NCBI RefSeq assembly: GCF_900089075.1
Contig: NZ_LT593746.1
Location: forward strand, 124,967-188,966
Length of the DNA: 64,000 nucleotides
Reading direction: 5' to 3'
Source of the DNA: Vaginella massiliensis
Lineage (GTDB): Bacteria; Bacteroidota; Bacteroidia; Flavobacteriales; Weeksellaceae
Shown here: one piece after another, positions 35,926 through 46,602 of the stretch
How the letters are laid out: each line of letters begins with the position of its first letter
Numbering within the stretch: the stretch's first letter is position 1
The notes under the pieces: generated by a model
Told to the model about the DNA's origin: nothing
Seen by the model: only the letters and a program-made list of their open reading frames with translations
The model's database searches: none
Position numbers and translations under genes: made by a program

Positions 35926-38548
35926 AAATCTAATATTCTCATTGGTAACCTTAGTGTTTTTTGCTTTGGTTGCCATTTTTTATTGCGCACCGGTATTTTC
36001 TGGCAAAGCCATTGTGCAACCAGACATTATCAACTATGTCGGAAGTTCGAAAGAAATGTTGACCTATCAAGAGCAATTGGGCGAAAATGTATATTGGTCC
36101 GATGCCATGTTTGGCGGGATGCCAACCTATCAGACTGGAGCTCAATATGATGTTGACATCATCAAATCAATAGACCGTTTGATACGGTTTCTACCTCGCC
36201 CAGCCGATTATATTTTCTTGTTATTTGCCGGATTTTTTATTTTAGGTTTAACGCTTTTTCGCAATTGGAAATACGCCCTTACCGGATCTATTTTCTTTGC
36301 ACTTGGCGCCTATTATTTCATAATCATTGCTGCAGGGCATAATGCCAAAGTGCATGCCATTGCGTATTTTGCTCCTCTGGTTGCTGGTATTCTGTTGCTC
36401 TACCGCAGAAAATATATTTTGGGATTTCTGCTCACCGCTCTATTCATGGGGTTGGAATTGGCGGCAAACCACATCCAAATGACTTATTATTTGTTTTTGG
36501 TCATGCTCGTTTACGTCATTGTGCAAGCTTACGATAGTTTCAAGAAAAAAGATTTAGCTCATTTTTTCAAAGCTTCAGGTTTGGTGGCAGTGGCAACAGT
36601 ACTTGCCTTAGGGTTGAATGCTCCTCGTTTGTTGAGCACCTACGAATATTCGAAAGAAACAACGCGTGGCAAGTCGGATATGACGCTTTTACGAAGCAAC
36701 GAAAGTGGATTAGAAAAAGAATACATCACCCAATGGAGCTATGGCAAATTGGAAACGCTAAACCTTTTCATTCCCAATCTCTACGGAGGAGCCTCTTCGG
36801 GGGGTGAAGATCATCTGAAGCATTACATTGCAACCCTGCAAAACATGCAATATACTTTAGGTGAAGATGAATTCAACCAACAAGCATTTCAGATGTTGGT
36901 GAGCCAATCGCGTAGCCCATATTGGGGCGAACAACCTGGAACTTCTGGACCTGCATATCAGGGTGCGGTTGTGGTCTTTTTGTTTGTACTTGGATTGTTT
37001 TTGGTTCGCGGAAAATGGGAAAAATACAAATGGTGGTTACTGAGCGCTACCGTGTTGAGTATTGTTTTGGCATGGGGTAAAAATTTCAGCTTGCTCACCG
37101 ATTTTTTCATCGATTATTTTCCGATGTACGATAAGTTCCGTGCTGTTTCTTCGATTCTTGTCATGGCAGAATTGACGATGCCTTTGTTGGCTATCTTGTG
37201 CCTGTACGTTTACTTTCAGGAGCAAAATCATTCGACTGAAACAAAAAAAATAGTACTCTATGTAAGTGGGACGGTGGTCGGATTCTTGATTCTCTTATTT
37301 TTATTCGGTGGAAGTATTTTTTCATTCACCAATGAATTCGATGGGATGATGAAACAACAATTCATTCAATTGGTGCAACAATACGGCCCGAATAATGTTG
37401 GGTTTTGGGACAACAACCTCAACGAACTCAACAAAGCCATTGTACAAGACCGCATCGAATTGTTCAAGGCCGATACCCTTCGCACCTTAATTTTTGTATT
37501 GCTCACAGTTGTTGTCTTGTTGGCTTATCATTATCAAATTTTAAAAAACAAAACCATTGCTTTGTTTGCGATAGGTTTATTTGCATTGGTTGATGGTTTA
37601 ACGGTGAACAAACGTTATTTGAACGATGATAATTTCATCTCGAAACATTATGTCGATAATCCTTTCCCAACCGAGATGTCGCCTCGTCTGGAGTCTGAAG
37701 CTAACCTCAACAATCAGGTAATGCGATTGGCGTATCAGGTGCCGATCAACAATACTTTGAAACAAATTAGCGATAAAGACAAAAGCCATTATCGAGTTTA
37801 CAACGAAACTTTAGGAAAATTCAACGAAGCCACAACTTCTTATTTTGTCAATTCGATTGGCGGTTACCATGCAGCCAAATTGGGTCGCTACCAAGACATT
37901 ATCGATGTGTATTTGTCAGATGACCCGAAAATGGAAGCGCATGGTATAAAAGATCGGACGGGCATGGTCAATGTACTCAACATGCTCAATACCAAATATT
38001 TCATCTTCGGTCAAGTGAACGAGCACGAAATCAATCAGAATCCGCAAGCTTTGGGAAATGCTTGGTTTACGAGCGATATCAAATGGGCAGAAAATGCCAA
38101 CGAAGAAATTTTGGCGATTCAGCACATCGATCCTAAGAAAACAACGATTCTGAATAAAAATTTACAAAAAGAAAATATCAATTTCGTAGCAGATTCTACT
38201 GCACAAATCAAATTGACCAACTATTCGCCTGCCCGATTGTTGTACGAATCGAATTCGAAAACACCACAATTAGCGGTTTTCTCTGAGGTATTTTATCCTC
38301 ACGGATGGAAAGCCTTTGTCGATGGTAAAGAGGTCAATATCTTGAAAGCAAATTATTTCTTGCGTGCATTGCCGCTGGATGCCGGAACCCATAAAATTGA
38401 ATTTGTATTTGAACCAGAAGTCATTGCCACGGGTAAAATTGTTGCGATTGTTTCTTTGGTCTTGTTGCTCATTGCCATAGGTTTTGGCGGATTTACCTTA
38501 TGGAAAAATCATAAAGATCAACCAAACACCGCAGCAGAAGTAGAATAA
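35915..38548 (+). CDS. YfhO family multi-pass membrane protein
   Basis: 877 residues with about a dozen transmembrane segments and a soluble C-terminal region followed by a last membrane helix (VAIVSLVLLLIAIGFGGF). The YfhO family is a GT-C-like group; its Gram-positive members attach sugars to lipoteichoic acid, while the Bacteroidota role is undefined. Motifs include FAGHNAK-type (IIAAGHNAKVHAIAY) and the C-terminal PHGWKAFVDGKEV. Co-translated with the DUF4834 gene and followed by a glycosyltransferase, so surface glycan assembly is plausible. Confidence 0.85.
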   Translation: MKNKNLIFSLVTLVFFALVAIFYCAPVFSGKAIVQPDIINYVGSSKEMLTYQEQLGENVYWSDAMFGGMPTYQTGAQYDVDIIKSIDRLIRFLPRPADYIFLLFAGFFILGLTLFRNWKYALTGSIFFALGAYYFIIIAAGHNAKVHAIAYFAPLVAGILLLYRRKYILGFLLTALFMGLELAANHIQMTYYLFLVMLVYVIVQAYDSFKKKDLAHFFKASGLVAVATVLALGLNAPRLLSTYEYSKETTRGKSDMTLLRSNESGLEKEYITQWSYGKLETLNLFIPNLYGGASSGGEDHLKHYIATLQNMQYTLGEDEFNQQAFQMLVSQSRSPYWGEQPGTSGPAYQGAVVVFLFVLGLFLVRGKWEKYKWWLLSATVLSIVLAWGKNFSLLTDFFIDYFPMYDKFRAVSSILVMAELTMPLLAILCLYVYFQEQNHSTETKKIVLYVSGTVVGFLILLFLFGGSIFSFTNEFDGMMKQQFIQLVQQYGPNNVGFWDNNLNELNKAIVQDRIELFKADTLRTLIFVLLTVVVLLAYHYQILKNKTIALFAIGLFALVDGLTVNKRYLNDDNFISKHYVDNPFPTEMSPRLESEANLNNQVMRLAYQVPINNTLKQISDKDKSHYRVYNETLGKFNEATTSYFVNSIGGYHAAKLGRYQDIIDVYLSDDPKMEAHGIKDRTGMVNVLNMLNTKYFIFGQVNEHEINQNPQALGNAWFTSDIKWAENANEEILAIQHIDPKKTTILNKNLQKENINFVADSTAQIKLTNYSPARLLYESNSKTPQLAVFSEVFYPHGWKAFVDGKEVNILKANYFLRALPLDAGTHKIEFVFEPEVIATGKIVAIVSLVLLLIAIGFGGFTLWKNHKDQPNTAAEVE

Positions 38549-38611
38549 ATAAAAACTTCCGTTTTGTGATGAACAATCGCTCGACGCAAGTGTTTTTTAG
38601 GGATATAATTC

Positions 38612-39901
38612 ATGCCAGATAAAAAAGTTTTAATCATTAGCTATTATTGGCCGCCAGCTGGTGGTCCAGGCGTACAACGTTGGTTGAAATTCACCAAATA
38701 TTTGCCAGAATTTGGTATAGAACCGCATGTGTATATTCCAGCGAATCCATCCTATCCGATTTTGGATGCGAGCCTCGAAAAAGATATTCATCCTAACGTA
38801 AAAATTATTCGGAACAAAATCTGGGAACCTTATCAATTGGCCGAAAAGATAAATCCGAAAAACAAGGCTTACAAAGGCGGACAATTCGAAAAACAAGAAA
38901 ATCAATCCATTTTATCCAAAATATCAGTTTTCATCCGTGGAAACTTTTTCATCCCTGATGCACGAAAGTTTTGGATCAAACCTTCTATACATTATCTCAT
39001 AAACTATATTGCCGAACATCAAATTCAGACCATCATTACCACTGGGCCGCCACACAGTTTGCATTTGATTGGTTTGGGTCTGAAAGAAAAATTTCCAACG
39101 CTGAAATGGCTTGCCGATTTTCGTGATCCGTGGACGCAGATCAGTTATCATAAAGAATTGAAATTGACCAAATGGTCAGCGCAAAAACATAAGCAATTGG
39201 AAAGACGCGTGCTGCAACAAGCCGATATGGTGTTGGCGACCAGCTTCGGTGATGCTAAAAATTTCGAAAACTTGGGGGCAACCAATGTAACGGTTATTAC
39301 CAACGGATTTGAAGCGATCGAACGCATACGTAAAGAAGATCATCAACATTTCGATATGACCTACTCTGGTGGTTTGGAAATGTTGCGAAATCCACTCGTG
39401 GTTTGGCAGAGTTTGAGTGAACTTTGTCAGGAAATTACAACTTTCGGAGAAGACGTACGCCTGAATTTCTACGGTTCGCTGGCAGCCGATGTAAAACAAA
39501 GCATACTCGATGCTGGGCTACAAAGCATCGTACGCGAACACGGCTATGTACAGCACAAAGACAGCCTGAAGGCGATTCAGCATGCTAATATTTTGCTTTT
39601 GACCAACTTCGATAATCCGCAATCGAAAGGTATAATTCCGGGTAAATTGTTTGAATATATGGCTACTGGAAACCCGATTTTGGCTGTTGGACCAGCCAAT
39701 GCAGATGTGCAAAAGATAGTGGAAGAAACGCGTGCTGGGAGTTATTTTTTACATGATGAGAAATCAAAAATCAAAACATTCATCCAACAACAATACCTGC
39801 TGTGGCTGAAAAATCCAGAGGCGGTTTATTCTCCAAATATTGAGGCGGTAAAGCAATACACTCGAAGAAATCTCACCGAGCGTTTGGTAGAATTACTCTA
39901 A
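38612..39901 (+). CDS. Glycosyltransferase family 4-type protein
   Basis: 429 residues. GT-B fold: N-terminal domain with SYYWPPAGGPGVQRW and DFRDPW; C-terminal nucleotide-sugar domain with LKAIQHANILLL, GIIPGKLFEYMATGNPILAVG, which carries the donor-binding Glu. It probably adds a sugar to an envelope glycan or lipid-linked precursor. Separated by 63 bases from YfhO and probably co-transcribed. Acceptor and donor unknown. Confidence 0.87.
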   Translation: MPDKKVLIISYYWPPAGGPGVQRWLKFTKYLPEFGIEPHVYIPANPSYPILDASLEKDIHPNVKIIRNKIWEPYQLAEKINPKNKAYKGGQFEKQENQSILSKISVFIRGNFFIPDARKFWIKPSIHYLINYIAEHQIQTIITTGPPHSLHLIGLGLKEKFPTLKWLADFRDPWTQISYHKELKLTKWSAQKHKQLERRVLQQADMVLATSFGDAKNFENLGATNVTVITNGFEAIERIRKEDHQHFDMTYSGGLEMLRNPLVVWQSLSELCQEITTFGEDVRLNFYGSLAADVKQSILDAGLQSIVREHGYVQHKDSLKAIQHANILLLTNFDNPQSKGIIPGKLFEYMATGNPILAVGPANADVQKIVEETRAGSYFLHDEKSKIKTFIQQQYLLWLKNPEAVYSPNIEAVKQYTRRNLTERLVELL

Positions 39902-39965
39902 GTATTCGTACTGCTGAGAATTGCTATAAAATCGTATCTTAGAACCAAAAGACAAACAACAAAAT

Positions 39966-40157
39966 ATGGGAAAGTTGAATGCAAGCATGACGCTTACGAT
40001 TGGATTGCTGTTTTTGATTGCAGGTACGGTGATTTATTTTGCTAATGGCGCAAACGAAATAGAACTGTCGAACGCCTTGGTCATTGGGCTCGGTATTTTG
40101 GTTAGCATTGTTGGCATCATCAAATACCTACAAGAGAAACGAGATCAAGAATCATAA
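39966..40157 (+). CDS. Small two-helix membrane protein
   Basis: 63 residues with two hydrophobic helices (LTIGLLFLIAGTVIYFA and ALVIGLGILVSIVGIIKYL) and a charged end. No family recognised. It ends directly at a strong terminator, in line with the preceding genes, which supports it as a real gene. Confidence 0.6.
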   Translation: MGKLNASMTLTIGLLFLIAGTVIYFANGANEIELSNALVIGLGILVSIVGIIKYLQEKRDQES

Positions 40158-40188
40158 AAAAAGGGAACTTGAAACAGTTCCCTTTTTA
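40156..40188. terminator. Bidirectional terminator, end of the ribosomal block
   Basis: Perfect stem AAAAAGGGAACT/AGTTCCCTTTTT; serves the small membrane gene (+) and rplQ (-). Confidence 0.92.
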
Positions 40189-40206
40189 TATCGAATATCA
40201 ATTAGA

Positions 40207-40764
40207 TTATTCTTTGTCTTCAGTTGCTTCAGTAGCATCTTCAGCTGTTTTTTCTTCTTTTGTAGAAGCTTTTGCTTTAGGTGCTTTTTCTTCAACTTTA
40301 GTTTCTTCTGCGGTAACATCGGCAGCAGCTTCAGCTTTTTTCGAAGAAGAACGACGAGAACGACGAGTAGTTGTTTTCTTTTCTTCTTTTGCGTTGGTAT
40401 AGATTTCGTTGAAATCTACCAATTCGATCAAAGCCATTTCTGCCCCGTCACCTAAACGGAATCCAGTTTTGATAATACGCGTGTATCCACCTGGGCGGTT
40501 AGCTACTTTTGGAGCTACTTCTCTGAATAGTTCTGCTACAGCTTCTTTGTTTTGTAAATATGAGAAAACTTGACGACGATTATTGGTGTCATCTGTTTTC
40601 GATTTTGTAATCAACGGTTCTATATATCTTTGTAAAGCTTTTGCTTTGGCAACCGTAGTGTTTATTCTCTTGTGTGTGATCAACGAGATCGCAAGATTCG
40701 ATAACAACGCTCTTCTGTGAGAGGCTGTACGACCTAAATGGTTTATTTTTTTTCCGTGTCTCAT
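40207..40764 (-). CDS. rplQ: 50S ribosomal protein L17 with long charged tail
   Basis: 185 residues, against ~120-130 in most bacteria. Residues 1-117 are the ribosomal fold ([20 protein letters not shown] start). The remaining ~65 are low-complexity Lys/Glu/Ala/Thr with an RRSRRSS patch, as in other flavobacteria but of unknown use. Last gene of the alpha operon, 12 bases after rpoA. Confidence 0.96.
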   Translation of the reverse strand: MRHGKKINHLGRTASHRRALLSNLAISLITHKRINTTVAKAKALQRYIEPLITKSKTDDTNNRRQVFSYLQNKEAVAELFREVAPKVANRPGGYTRIIKTGFRLGDGAEMALIELVDFNEIYTNAKEEKKTTTRRSRRSSSKKAEAAADVTAEETKVEEKAPKAKASTKEEKTAEDATEATEDKE

Positions 40765-40776
40765 TTTAAACTAGTA

Positions 40777-41769
40777 TTATTCTACGTCCAATTTATATTT
40801 TGTGATATCCATACCAAAGTTCAATCCTTTGCTTTCTACCAATTCTTCTAATTCGGTTAATGATTTTTTACCGAAGTTTCTGAATTTCATTAAATCAGAC
40901 TTTGCGAAAGAGACCAACTCTCCTAAAGTTTCTACTTCCGCAGCTTTTAAACAATTTAATGCTCTTACTGACAAGTCTAAGTCGACCAATTTGGTTTTCA
41001 ATAGTTGTCTCATATGAAGAGCTTCTTCATCATATGCTTCTCCTGATGCAACTTCTTCTGCTTCCAATGTGATTCTCTCATCAGAGAACAACATGAAGTG
41101 GTGAATTAAGATTTTAGCTGCTTCGGTCAATGCATCTTGTGGTGTAATCGAACCATCTGTTGTGATGTCTAGAACCAATTTTTCGTAATCGGTTTTTTGT
41201 TCTACACGATAATTTTCGATGGCGTATTTTACGTTTTTTATTGGCGTATAAATAGCGTCGATAGCGATTGTACCGATTGGTGCAGAAGCTTTTTTGTTTT
41301 CTTCAGCTGGAACGTATCCTCTACCTTTCTCAATTGTAAACGAGAGAGTCAAGTTAACTTTTGAATCTAAGTTAGCGATTACCAATTCAGGGTTTAACAC
41401 TTGGAAACCAGAGATAAACTTACCTAAATCACCTGCCGTTAATTGGGTCTGTCCTGAGATAGTTGCAGTTACATTTTCAGCATCTGATTCATCAATTTGT
41501 TTTTTGAAACGAACCTTTTTCAGATTAAGAATAATTTCTGTAACGTCTTCCACTACCCCTGGAATAGTTGAAAACTCGTGCTCTACACCTTCTATTTTGA
41601 TAGAGGTAATGGCATATCCTTCTAAAGAAGATAATAAAACTCTTCTTAGTGCGTTCCCAACCGTAATCCCGTATCCCGGTTCTAGTGGTCGGAATTCGAA
41701 TTGTCCGATCTGAGTGTCAGAATCTATAAGGATTACTTTATCAGGTTTGATGAAATTTAATATAGACAT
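40777..41769 (-). CDS. rpoA: DNA-directed RNA polymerase subunit alpha
   Basis: 330 residues from the ATG at 41769 ([12 protein letters not shown]); the longer open frame to 41904 overlaps rpsD and is not used. N-terminal assembly domain with [21 protein letters not shown]-terminal domain with the helix-hairpin region ([27 protein letters not shown]) that contacts DNA and activators. Confidence 0.97.
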   Translation of the reverse strand: MSILNFIKPDKVILIDSDTQIGQFEFRPLEPGYGITVGNALRRVLLSSLEGYAITSIKIEGVEHEFSTIPGVVEDVTEIILNLKKVRFKKQIDESDAENVTATISGQTQLTAGDLGKFISGFQVLNPELVIANLDSKVNLTLSFTIEKGRGYVPAEENKKASAPIGTIAIDAIYTPIKNVKYAIENYRVEQKTDYEKLVLDITTDGSITPQDALTEAAKILIHHFMLFSDERITLEAEEVASGEAYDEEALHMRQLLKTKLVDLDLSVRALNCLKAAEVETLGELVSFAKSDLMKFRNFGKKSLTELEELVESKGLNFGMDITKYKLDVE

Positions 41770-41789
41770 TATTATTTCTGATTTAAGGT

Positions 41790-42392
41790 TTATTTTGAAT
41801 ACAATTCGACAATCAATAATTCTTGAATATCTTCTGGAATTTGAACTCTTTCTGGTGCTTTGGTGAAAGTTCCTGATACTTGTTCGTCGTTCCATACCAA
41901 CCACTCGTATTCTCTGCGTGCGTGTAGAGAGTTTTTGATTGCGGTCAATGATTTAGATTTTTCTCTTACAGCGACTACGTCACCTTCTTTCAATTGGTAC
42001 GATGGTATGTTGACCACTTCACCGTTTACCGTGATGTGTTTGTGCGACACCAATTGGCGTGCAGCGCTACGGGTAGGTGCGATACCAAAACGGTATACGA
42101 CGTTGTCTAGACGAGACTCGCACAATTGTAGCAACACTTCACCGGTAATACCTTTAGAAGCATTCGCTTTTTTGTACATGTTTGCGAACTGACGTTCTAA
42201 GATTCCGTAAGTATATTTAGCTTTTTGTTTTTCTGCTAATTGTATAGCGTACTCTGATTTTTTAGCTCTTCTTTTGTTTGGTCCGTGTTGTCCTGGAGGA
42301 TATTTTTTCTTTTCGTAAGCTTTATCATCTCCAAAGATTGGTTGACCGAATTTTCTAGCGATTTTAGTTTTTGGTCCTGTATATCTTGCCAT
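41790..42392 (-). CDS. rpsD: 30S ribosomal protein S4
   Basis: 200 residues, starting [17 protein letters not shown]4 nucleates assembly of the 30S body on 16S rRNA and in many bacteria represses its own operon. It has no N-terminal zinc cysteines (zinc-free form), and the S4 RNA-binding domain contains [14 protein letters not shown]. 30 bases after rpsK, 20 bases before rpoA. Confidence 0.97.
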   Translation of the reverse strand: MARYTGPKTKIARKFGQPIFGDDKAYEKKKYPPGQHGPNKRRAKKSEYAIQLAEKQKAKYTYGILERQFANMYKKANASKGITGEVLLQLCESRLDNVVYRFGIAPTRSAARQLVSHKHITVNGEVVNIPSYQLKEGDVVAVREKSKSLTAIKNSLHARREYEWLVWNDEQVSGTFTKAPERVQIPEDIQELLIVELYSK

Positions 42393-42422
42393 GATTCTTT
42401 TTTTTAATGATTAAAATTTCTA

Positions 42423-42812
42423 TTAAACTCTTCTCTTTTTAGGAGGTCTACATCCGTTGTGTGGAAGTGGAGTAACGTCAACTATTTCTGATACTTCGAT
42501 TCCTCCGTTGTGAATAGTTCTAATAGCAGATTCACGACCTTGACCTGGTCCTTTAACAAATACTTTCACTCTTCTCAATCCTGCTTCGTAAGCGACAGTT
42601 GTTGCGTCTTGTGCAGCAACTTGTGCAGCATAAGGGGTGTTCTTTTTAGATCCACGGAATCCCATTTTACCTGCAGATGACCAAGAAATTACTTCACCGT
42701 TTTTGTTGGTCAATGTAATGATTACATTGTTGAACGATGCTTGAATATGAGCTTGTCCAGTAGCTTCTACTACTACCTTTCTTTTTTTAACGACTTTCTG
42801 ATTTTTTGCCAT
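42423..42812 (-). CDS. rpsK: 30S ribosomal protein S11
   Basis: 129 residues, platform protein of the 30S subunit. Signature [20 protein letters not shown] and the C-terminal [13 protein letters not shown]. In frame and of normal length; 11 bases after rpsM. Confidence 0.97.
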   Translation of the reverse strand: MAKNQKVVKKRKVVVEATGQAHIQASFNNVIITLTNKNGEVISWSSAGKMGFRGSKKNTPYAAQVAAQDATTVAYEAGLRRVKVFVKGPGQGRESAIRTIHNGGIEVSEIVDVTPLPHNGCRPPKKRRV

Positions 42813-42823
42813 GATCCTATTTA

Positions 42824-43201
42824 TTATTTAGTGGCTTTTTTCTTGTTAGCAACTGTTTTCTTTTTACCTTTTCTAGTTCTAGAGTTGTTTTTTGTTCTCT
42901 GACCTCTCAATGGTAATCCTAATCTGTGACGAATACCTCTTTGACATCCGATGTCCATCAATCGTTTGATGTTCAATTGAATCTCTGATCTCAACTCTCC
43001 TTCTACTTTGAAGTTTTCGTTGATTGAGTTACGGATTGCGTTGATCTCTTCATCAGACCATTCACTAACTTTTTTGTCTTCTGAGATATTGTTTTCAGCC
43101 AATATCTTAGCTGCTGTACTTCTTCCGATCCCGTAAATATATGTAAGACCGATAATCCCTCTTTTGTTTTTAGGTAAATCTACACCTGAAATTCTTGCCA
43201 T
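42824..43201 (-). CDS. rpsM: 30S ribosomal protein S13
   Basis: 125 residues; 30S head protein contacting the 50S subunit and P-site tRNA. Start [15 protein letters not shown], signature [20 protein letters not shown], lysine-rich tail. Eleven bases after rpmJ. Confidence 0.97.
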   Translation of the reverse strand: MARISGVDLPKNKRGIIGLTYIYGIGRSTAAKILAENNISEDKKVSEWSDEEINAIRNSINENFKVEGELRSEIQLNIKRLMDIGCQRGIRHRLGLPLRGQRTKNNSRTRKGKKKTVANKKKATK

Positions 43202-43212
43202 AATCTAAATAA

Positions 43213-43329
43213 TTAACCTTGTCTTTGTTTGAATTTAGGATTCTTTTTGTTGATCACATACAAACGTCCTTTACGACGCACAATTTTACAGTCAGCGCTA
43301 CGTTTTTTGATAGATGCTCTAATTTTCAT
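43213..43329 (-). CDS. rpmJ: 50S ribosomal protein L36, zinc-free form
   Basis: 38 residues ([20 protein letters not shown] start, KQRQG end), too short for usual ORF lists. The zinc-binding cysteines CxxC and the third Cys of the classical form are replaced, leaving one cysteine, so this is the C-minus type. Gap of 85 bases to infA contains two competing hairpins. Confidence 0.95.
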   Translation of the reverse strand: MKIRASIKKRSADCKIVRRKGRLYVINKKNPKFKQRQG

Positions 43330-43414
43330 TTTTCTACTTTTTTAATGATCCAACAATGCCAGACAGCATTGTTATCTGTCGGTTATAAATTTTAATTAAA
43401 ATTTTCTAAAAAAA

Positions 43415-43630
43415 TTAGTAACGGTACGATATTCTGCCTTTGGTAAGGTCGTACGGTGACATTTCTATCTTTACTTTATCACCTGGTAATAGTTTGATGT
43501 AATGCATGCGCATTTTACCAGAAATATTACATACCACCACGTGACCATTCTCCAATTCTACACGAAACATCGCATTGGATAAAGCTTCGGTAATCGTACC
43601 ATCTTGTTCAATATGTTTTTGTTTTGCCAT
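43415..43630 (-). CDS. infA: Translation initiation factor IF-1
   Basis: 71 residues, OB fold, binds the 30S A site during initiation. Starts [36 protein letters not shown] and [18 protein letters not shown] are typical. Eight bases after secY; no adk or map gene is present between them. Confidence 0.97.
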   Translation of the reverse strand: MAKQKHIEQDGTITEALSNAMFRVELENGHVVVCNISGKMRMHYIKLLPGDKVKIEMSPYDLTKGRISYRY

Positions 43631-43638
43631 ATGAAACT

Positions 43639-45012
43639 TTAAATCTTATTTTTATTTGTTCTACCTGATGACATCATTCCATCGTAATGTTGATTCAACA
43701 GGTAAGTGTTTATTTGTTGCACTGTATCGAGAATCACGCTCACCATAATCAATAGTGAGGTTCCACCGAAGAACATTGCCAAACTTTGTTCAACTCCAAA
43801 CAATCTTACAATTGCAGGTAAAACAGCTACCAAAGTTAATAAAATTGCTCCAGGAAATGTAATTTTCGACAAAATATCGTCTAAATATTCTGCGGTATCT
43901 TTTCCGGGTCTTATTCCTGGGATGATTCCTCCATTGCGTTTGAGGTCTTCTGCCATCTGATTTACTGGTATGGTAATAGCAGTATAGAAGAAGGTAAACA
44001 CGATGATGAGTAATCCGAAGATAATATTGTACTCTAAGGTAAATGGATCAGCCATTTTCACGAAAAATTGTTGAATTTTGCTATCTCCATCTAAGAAATA
44101 ACTTGCGATAGTACCAGGTAAAAACATGATTGCTTGCGCAAAAATTATCGGCATTACACCTGCTGCGTTTACTTTCAAAGGAATGTAAGAGCGTACAGAG
44201 TCTGTAACCGAACGGATATAGCTACTGCTACCAACTTGGGCACGTTTTACGTATTGTACTGGTACTTTGCGCACTGCAGCTACAATCATAATACAGAAGG
44301 CAATTACTACGATGAGTCCGACTATTTCTAGTAAGAAAAACAATCCGCCAGAGGTATCGGTCTCGAATGAGTTCAGTAATGCTCTTGGTAGATCTGCCAA
44401 GATCCCCACCATAATCAGGATTGAGATCCCGTTACCGATTCCTTTATCGGTAATTTTTTCTCCCATCCACATGGCAAAGATTGTACCGGCTACCAAAATA
44501 ATTACCGATGGAAACCAGAACCAAAAATTGGATGGTGCCAGTAGGTAAAATGAATAGCCAGAGGCTGGATCATACGGCAACAATTGCGATGTGGTCAAAG
44601 TGAGGTAAGCTGGTGCCTGCACCAAACATATCCCGATGGTTAACCACCGGGTAATTTGATTCACTTTGTTGCGTCCGCTTTCTCCTTCTTTCTGTAATTT
44701 CTGAATGTATGGTACTGCTAGCCCCATCAACTGCACTACAATGGATGCAGAGATGTAGGGCATAATACCCAACGCAAGTATCGAGGCCCTACTGAAAGAC
44801 CCTCCGGTAAAAGAGTTTAATATTCCTAAAATCCCTGTATTGGCTTTTGCTTGATCAGCAATGAAGCGATTTACTTCATTGATGTCTACACCTGGAAGTG
44901 GTACATATGAACCGAATCTATATACCAATAACAAAGCAAAAGTTAATAATAACTTTTGCCTTAGTTCTTCAATATTCCAGATATTTTTTATGGTCTGTAT
45001 AAACCCTTTCAT
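43639..45012 (-). CDS. secY: Protein translocase subunit SecY
   Basis: 457 residues with ten transmembrane segments; the channel of the Sec export pathway in the inner membrane, working with SecE, SecG and SecA. Plug region and signatures [24 protein letters not shown] and [17 protein letters not shown] are present. Eight bases after rplO. Confidence 0.97.
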   Translation of the reverse strand: MKGFIQTIKNIWNIEELRQKLLLTFALLLVYRFGSYVPLPGVDINEVNRFIADQAKANTGILGILNSFTGGSFSRASILALGIMPYISASIVVQLMGLAVPYIQKLQKEGESGRNKVNQITRWLTIGICLVQAPAYLTLTTSQLLPYDPASGYSFYLLAPSNFWFWFPSVIILVAGTIFAMWMGEKITDKGIGNGISILIMVGILADLPRALLNSFETDTSGGLFFLLEIVGLIVVIAFCIMIVAAVRKVPVQYVKRAQVGSSSYIRSVTDSVRSYIPLKVNAAGVMPIIFAQAIMFLPGTIASYFLDGDSKIQQFFVKMADPFTLEYNIIFGLLIIVFTFFYTAITIPVNQMAEDLKRNGGIIPGIRPGKDTAEYLDDILSKITFPGAILLTLVAVLPAIVRLFGVEQSLAMFFGGTSLLIMVSVILDTVQQINTYLLNQHYDGMMSSGRTNKNKI

Positions 45013-45020
45013 CCGAAAAA

Positions 45021-45479
45021 TTACTTAGCGTTAATGATTTCTGCTTTTCCACCAGCTTTCTCTATAGCTTCTTGTGCTGTTTGAGTAAACTTGTCTGCAG
45101 TAATATTCACAGCGGCTTTTAATTCACCACGACCTAAGATTTTCACCAAGTCGTTTTTGTGAGCTAAACCTAACTGTACGATAATTTCTTTGTTTAGAGT
45201 ATCGGTGATTTTTTTGTTATCTACCAATTCTTGGATCGTGTCTAGGTTGATCCCTTTATACTCTACACGATTGATATTTTTGAATCCGAATTTTGGTAAA
45301 CGTCTTTGTAATGGCATTTGACCTCCCTCGAAACCGATTTTTCTTGAGTATCCAGAACGCGATTTAGCACCTTTGTGTCCACGTCCAGCAGTCAAACCAT
45401 TTCCACTACCTTCACCTCTACCTTTACGGAATTTATTTTTAGTTGAACCAGCAGCTGGTCTTAAGTTACTTAAATTCAT
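45021..45479 (-). CDS. rplO: 50S ribosomal protein L15
   Basis: 152 residues; late-assembly 50S protein. N-terminal glycine/arginine-rich extension ([27 protein letters not shown]) and the [11 protein letters not shown] motif. Confidence 0.97.
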   Translation of the reverse strand: MNLSNLRPAAGSTKNKFRKGRGEGSGNGLTAGRGHKGAKSRSGYSRKIGFEGGQMPLQRRLPKFGFKNINRVEYKGINLDTIQELVDNKKITDTLNKEIIVQLGLAHKNDLVKILGRGELKAAVNITADKFTQTAQEAIEKAGGKAEIINAK

Positions 45480-45509
45480 TTTTTTGTTCTTTTAAAGGTT
45501 TAAAAGCGA

Positions 45510-45689
45510 TTATGCTCTTTCTACAACTACTAAGTGTTGAATTTTTTTGATCATCCCTTCGATTTGTGGGGTTGATTCATGTTCAACAACTTTGTTCATT
45601 TTTGTTAATCCCAAAGCTACTAAGGTTGCTTTTTGAGATTTCTCACGATTGATAGCACTGCGTACTTGTTTTACTTTTACTTTGCTCAT
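45510..45689 (-). CDS. rpmD: 50S ribosomal protein L30
   Basis: 59 residues read directly from the sequence (start MSKVKVKQVRSAINREKSQ, end QHLVVVERA); below the length limit of usual ORF lists. Sits between rpsE (10 bases) and rplO (30 bases) as in other spc operons. Confidence 0.96.
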   Translation of the reverse strand: MSKVKVKQVRSAINREKSQKATLVALGLTKMNKVVEHESTPQIEGMIKKIQHLVVVERA

Positions 45690-45699
45690 GATCTCTTAA

Positions 45700-46221
45700 T
45701 TATCCGTTGAACACTTGATTAATTGAAATTCCTCTCTGGCGAGCAATAGTCTCTGCGCTTCTCAACCCTAATAATGCACAGAAAGTAGCTTTCACTGCAT
45801 TATGTGGGTTAGATGATCCTTTCGATTTTGATAATACGTTTTGGATACCTACCGACTCTAATACTGCGCGTACTGTACCACCAGCTATAACTCCGGTACC
45901 TTTTGCAGCTGGTCTGATGAATACTTGCGCTCCACCGAAACGAGCTTCGTTTTCGTGAGGAATTGTATCGCCAATCAATGGGATGCGCACCAAATTTTTC
46001 TTTGCGTCTTCAATAGCTTTTGCGATTGCAGATGCAACGTCTTTAGATTTTCCTAATCCGTAACCTACTACTCCATTACCGTCTCCTACTACTACGATAG
46101 CAGAGAACCCGAATGCGCGTCCACCTTTTGTTACTTTGGTAACACGTTGTACTCCAACCAAACGATCTTTAAGATCTAATCCTGTTGGTTTTACTCTTTC
46201 TACGTTATTGAATCCTAACAT
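45700..46221 (-). CDS. rpsE: 30S ribosomal protein S5
   Basis: 173 residues; decoding-accuracy protein near the mRNA entry. Double-stranded RNA-binding domain ([20 protein letters not shown]) and the C-terminal [20 protein letters not shown]. Sixteen bases after rplR. Confidence 0.97.
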   Translation of the reverse strand: MLGFNNVERVKPTGLDLKDRLVGVQRVTKVTKGGRAFGFSAIVVVGDGNGVVGYGLGKSKDVASAIAKAIEDAKKNLVRIPLIGDTIPHENEARFGGAQVFIRPAAKGTGVIAGGTVRAVLESVGIQNVLSKSKGSSNPHNAVKATFCALLGLRSAETIARQRGISINQVFNG

Positions 46222-46237
46222 AATTTCTTTTTCTTTT

Positions 46238-46588
46238 TTAGAATTTTAGACCTGCTTCTCTAGCACCGTCTGCTAAAGCTTTGATTCTACCATGATAAAC
46301 GAAACCGTTACGGTCAAAAACAACAGTTTCAACTCCTTTTGCGATTGCTTTCTCTGCCAATGCTTTACCAACAGCTGTAGATACTTCTGTTTTTGTACCT
46401 GTAGCAGTCCCTTTTTCACGAGAAGAGGCAGAAACGATAGTAGCTCCTGTTAGGTCATCGATAATTTGAGCGTAGATTTCTTTATTTGATCGGTAAACTG
46501 TCAAACGTGGTTTTTCAGCTGTACCAAAAATATTGCGACGTACTCGTCTTTTTATTCTTTGTCTTTTTTCTACTTTAGATAATGCCAT
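46238..46588 (-). CDS. rplR: 50S ribosomal protein L18
   Basis: 116 residues; binds 5S rRNA with L5. Motifs [17 protein letters not shown] and the C-terminal [26 protein letters not shown] pattern (start shown). Confidence 0.96.
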   Translation of the reverse strand: MALSKVEKRQRIKRRVRRNIFGTAEKPRLTVYRSNKEIYAQIIDDLTGATIVSASSREKGTATGTKTEVSTAVGKALAEKAIAKGVETVVFDRNGFVYHGRIKALADGAREAGLKF

Positions 46589-46602
46589 TTTGCTTAAAAT
46601 TT

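Noticed and set aside
41770-41904. 45-residue N-terminal extension of RpoA
   Set aside because: Overlaps the end of rpsD, and the conserved alpha subunit begins at the ATG at 41769.
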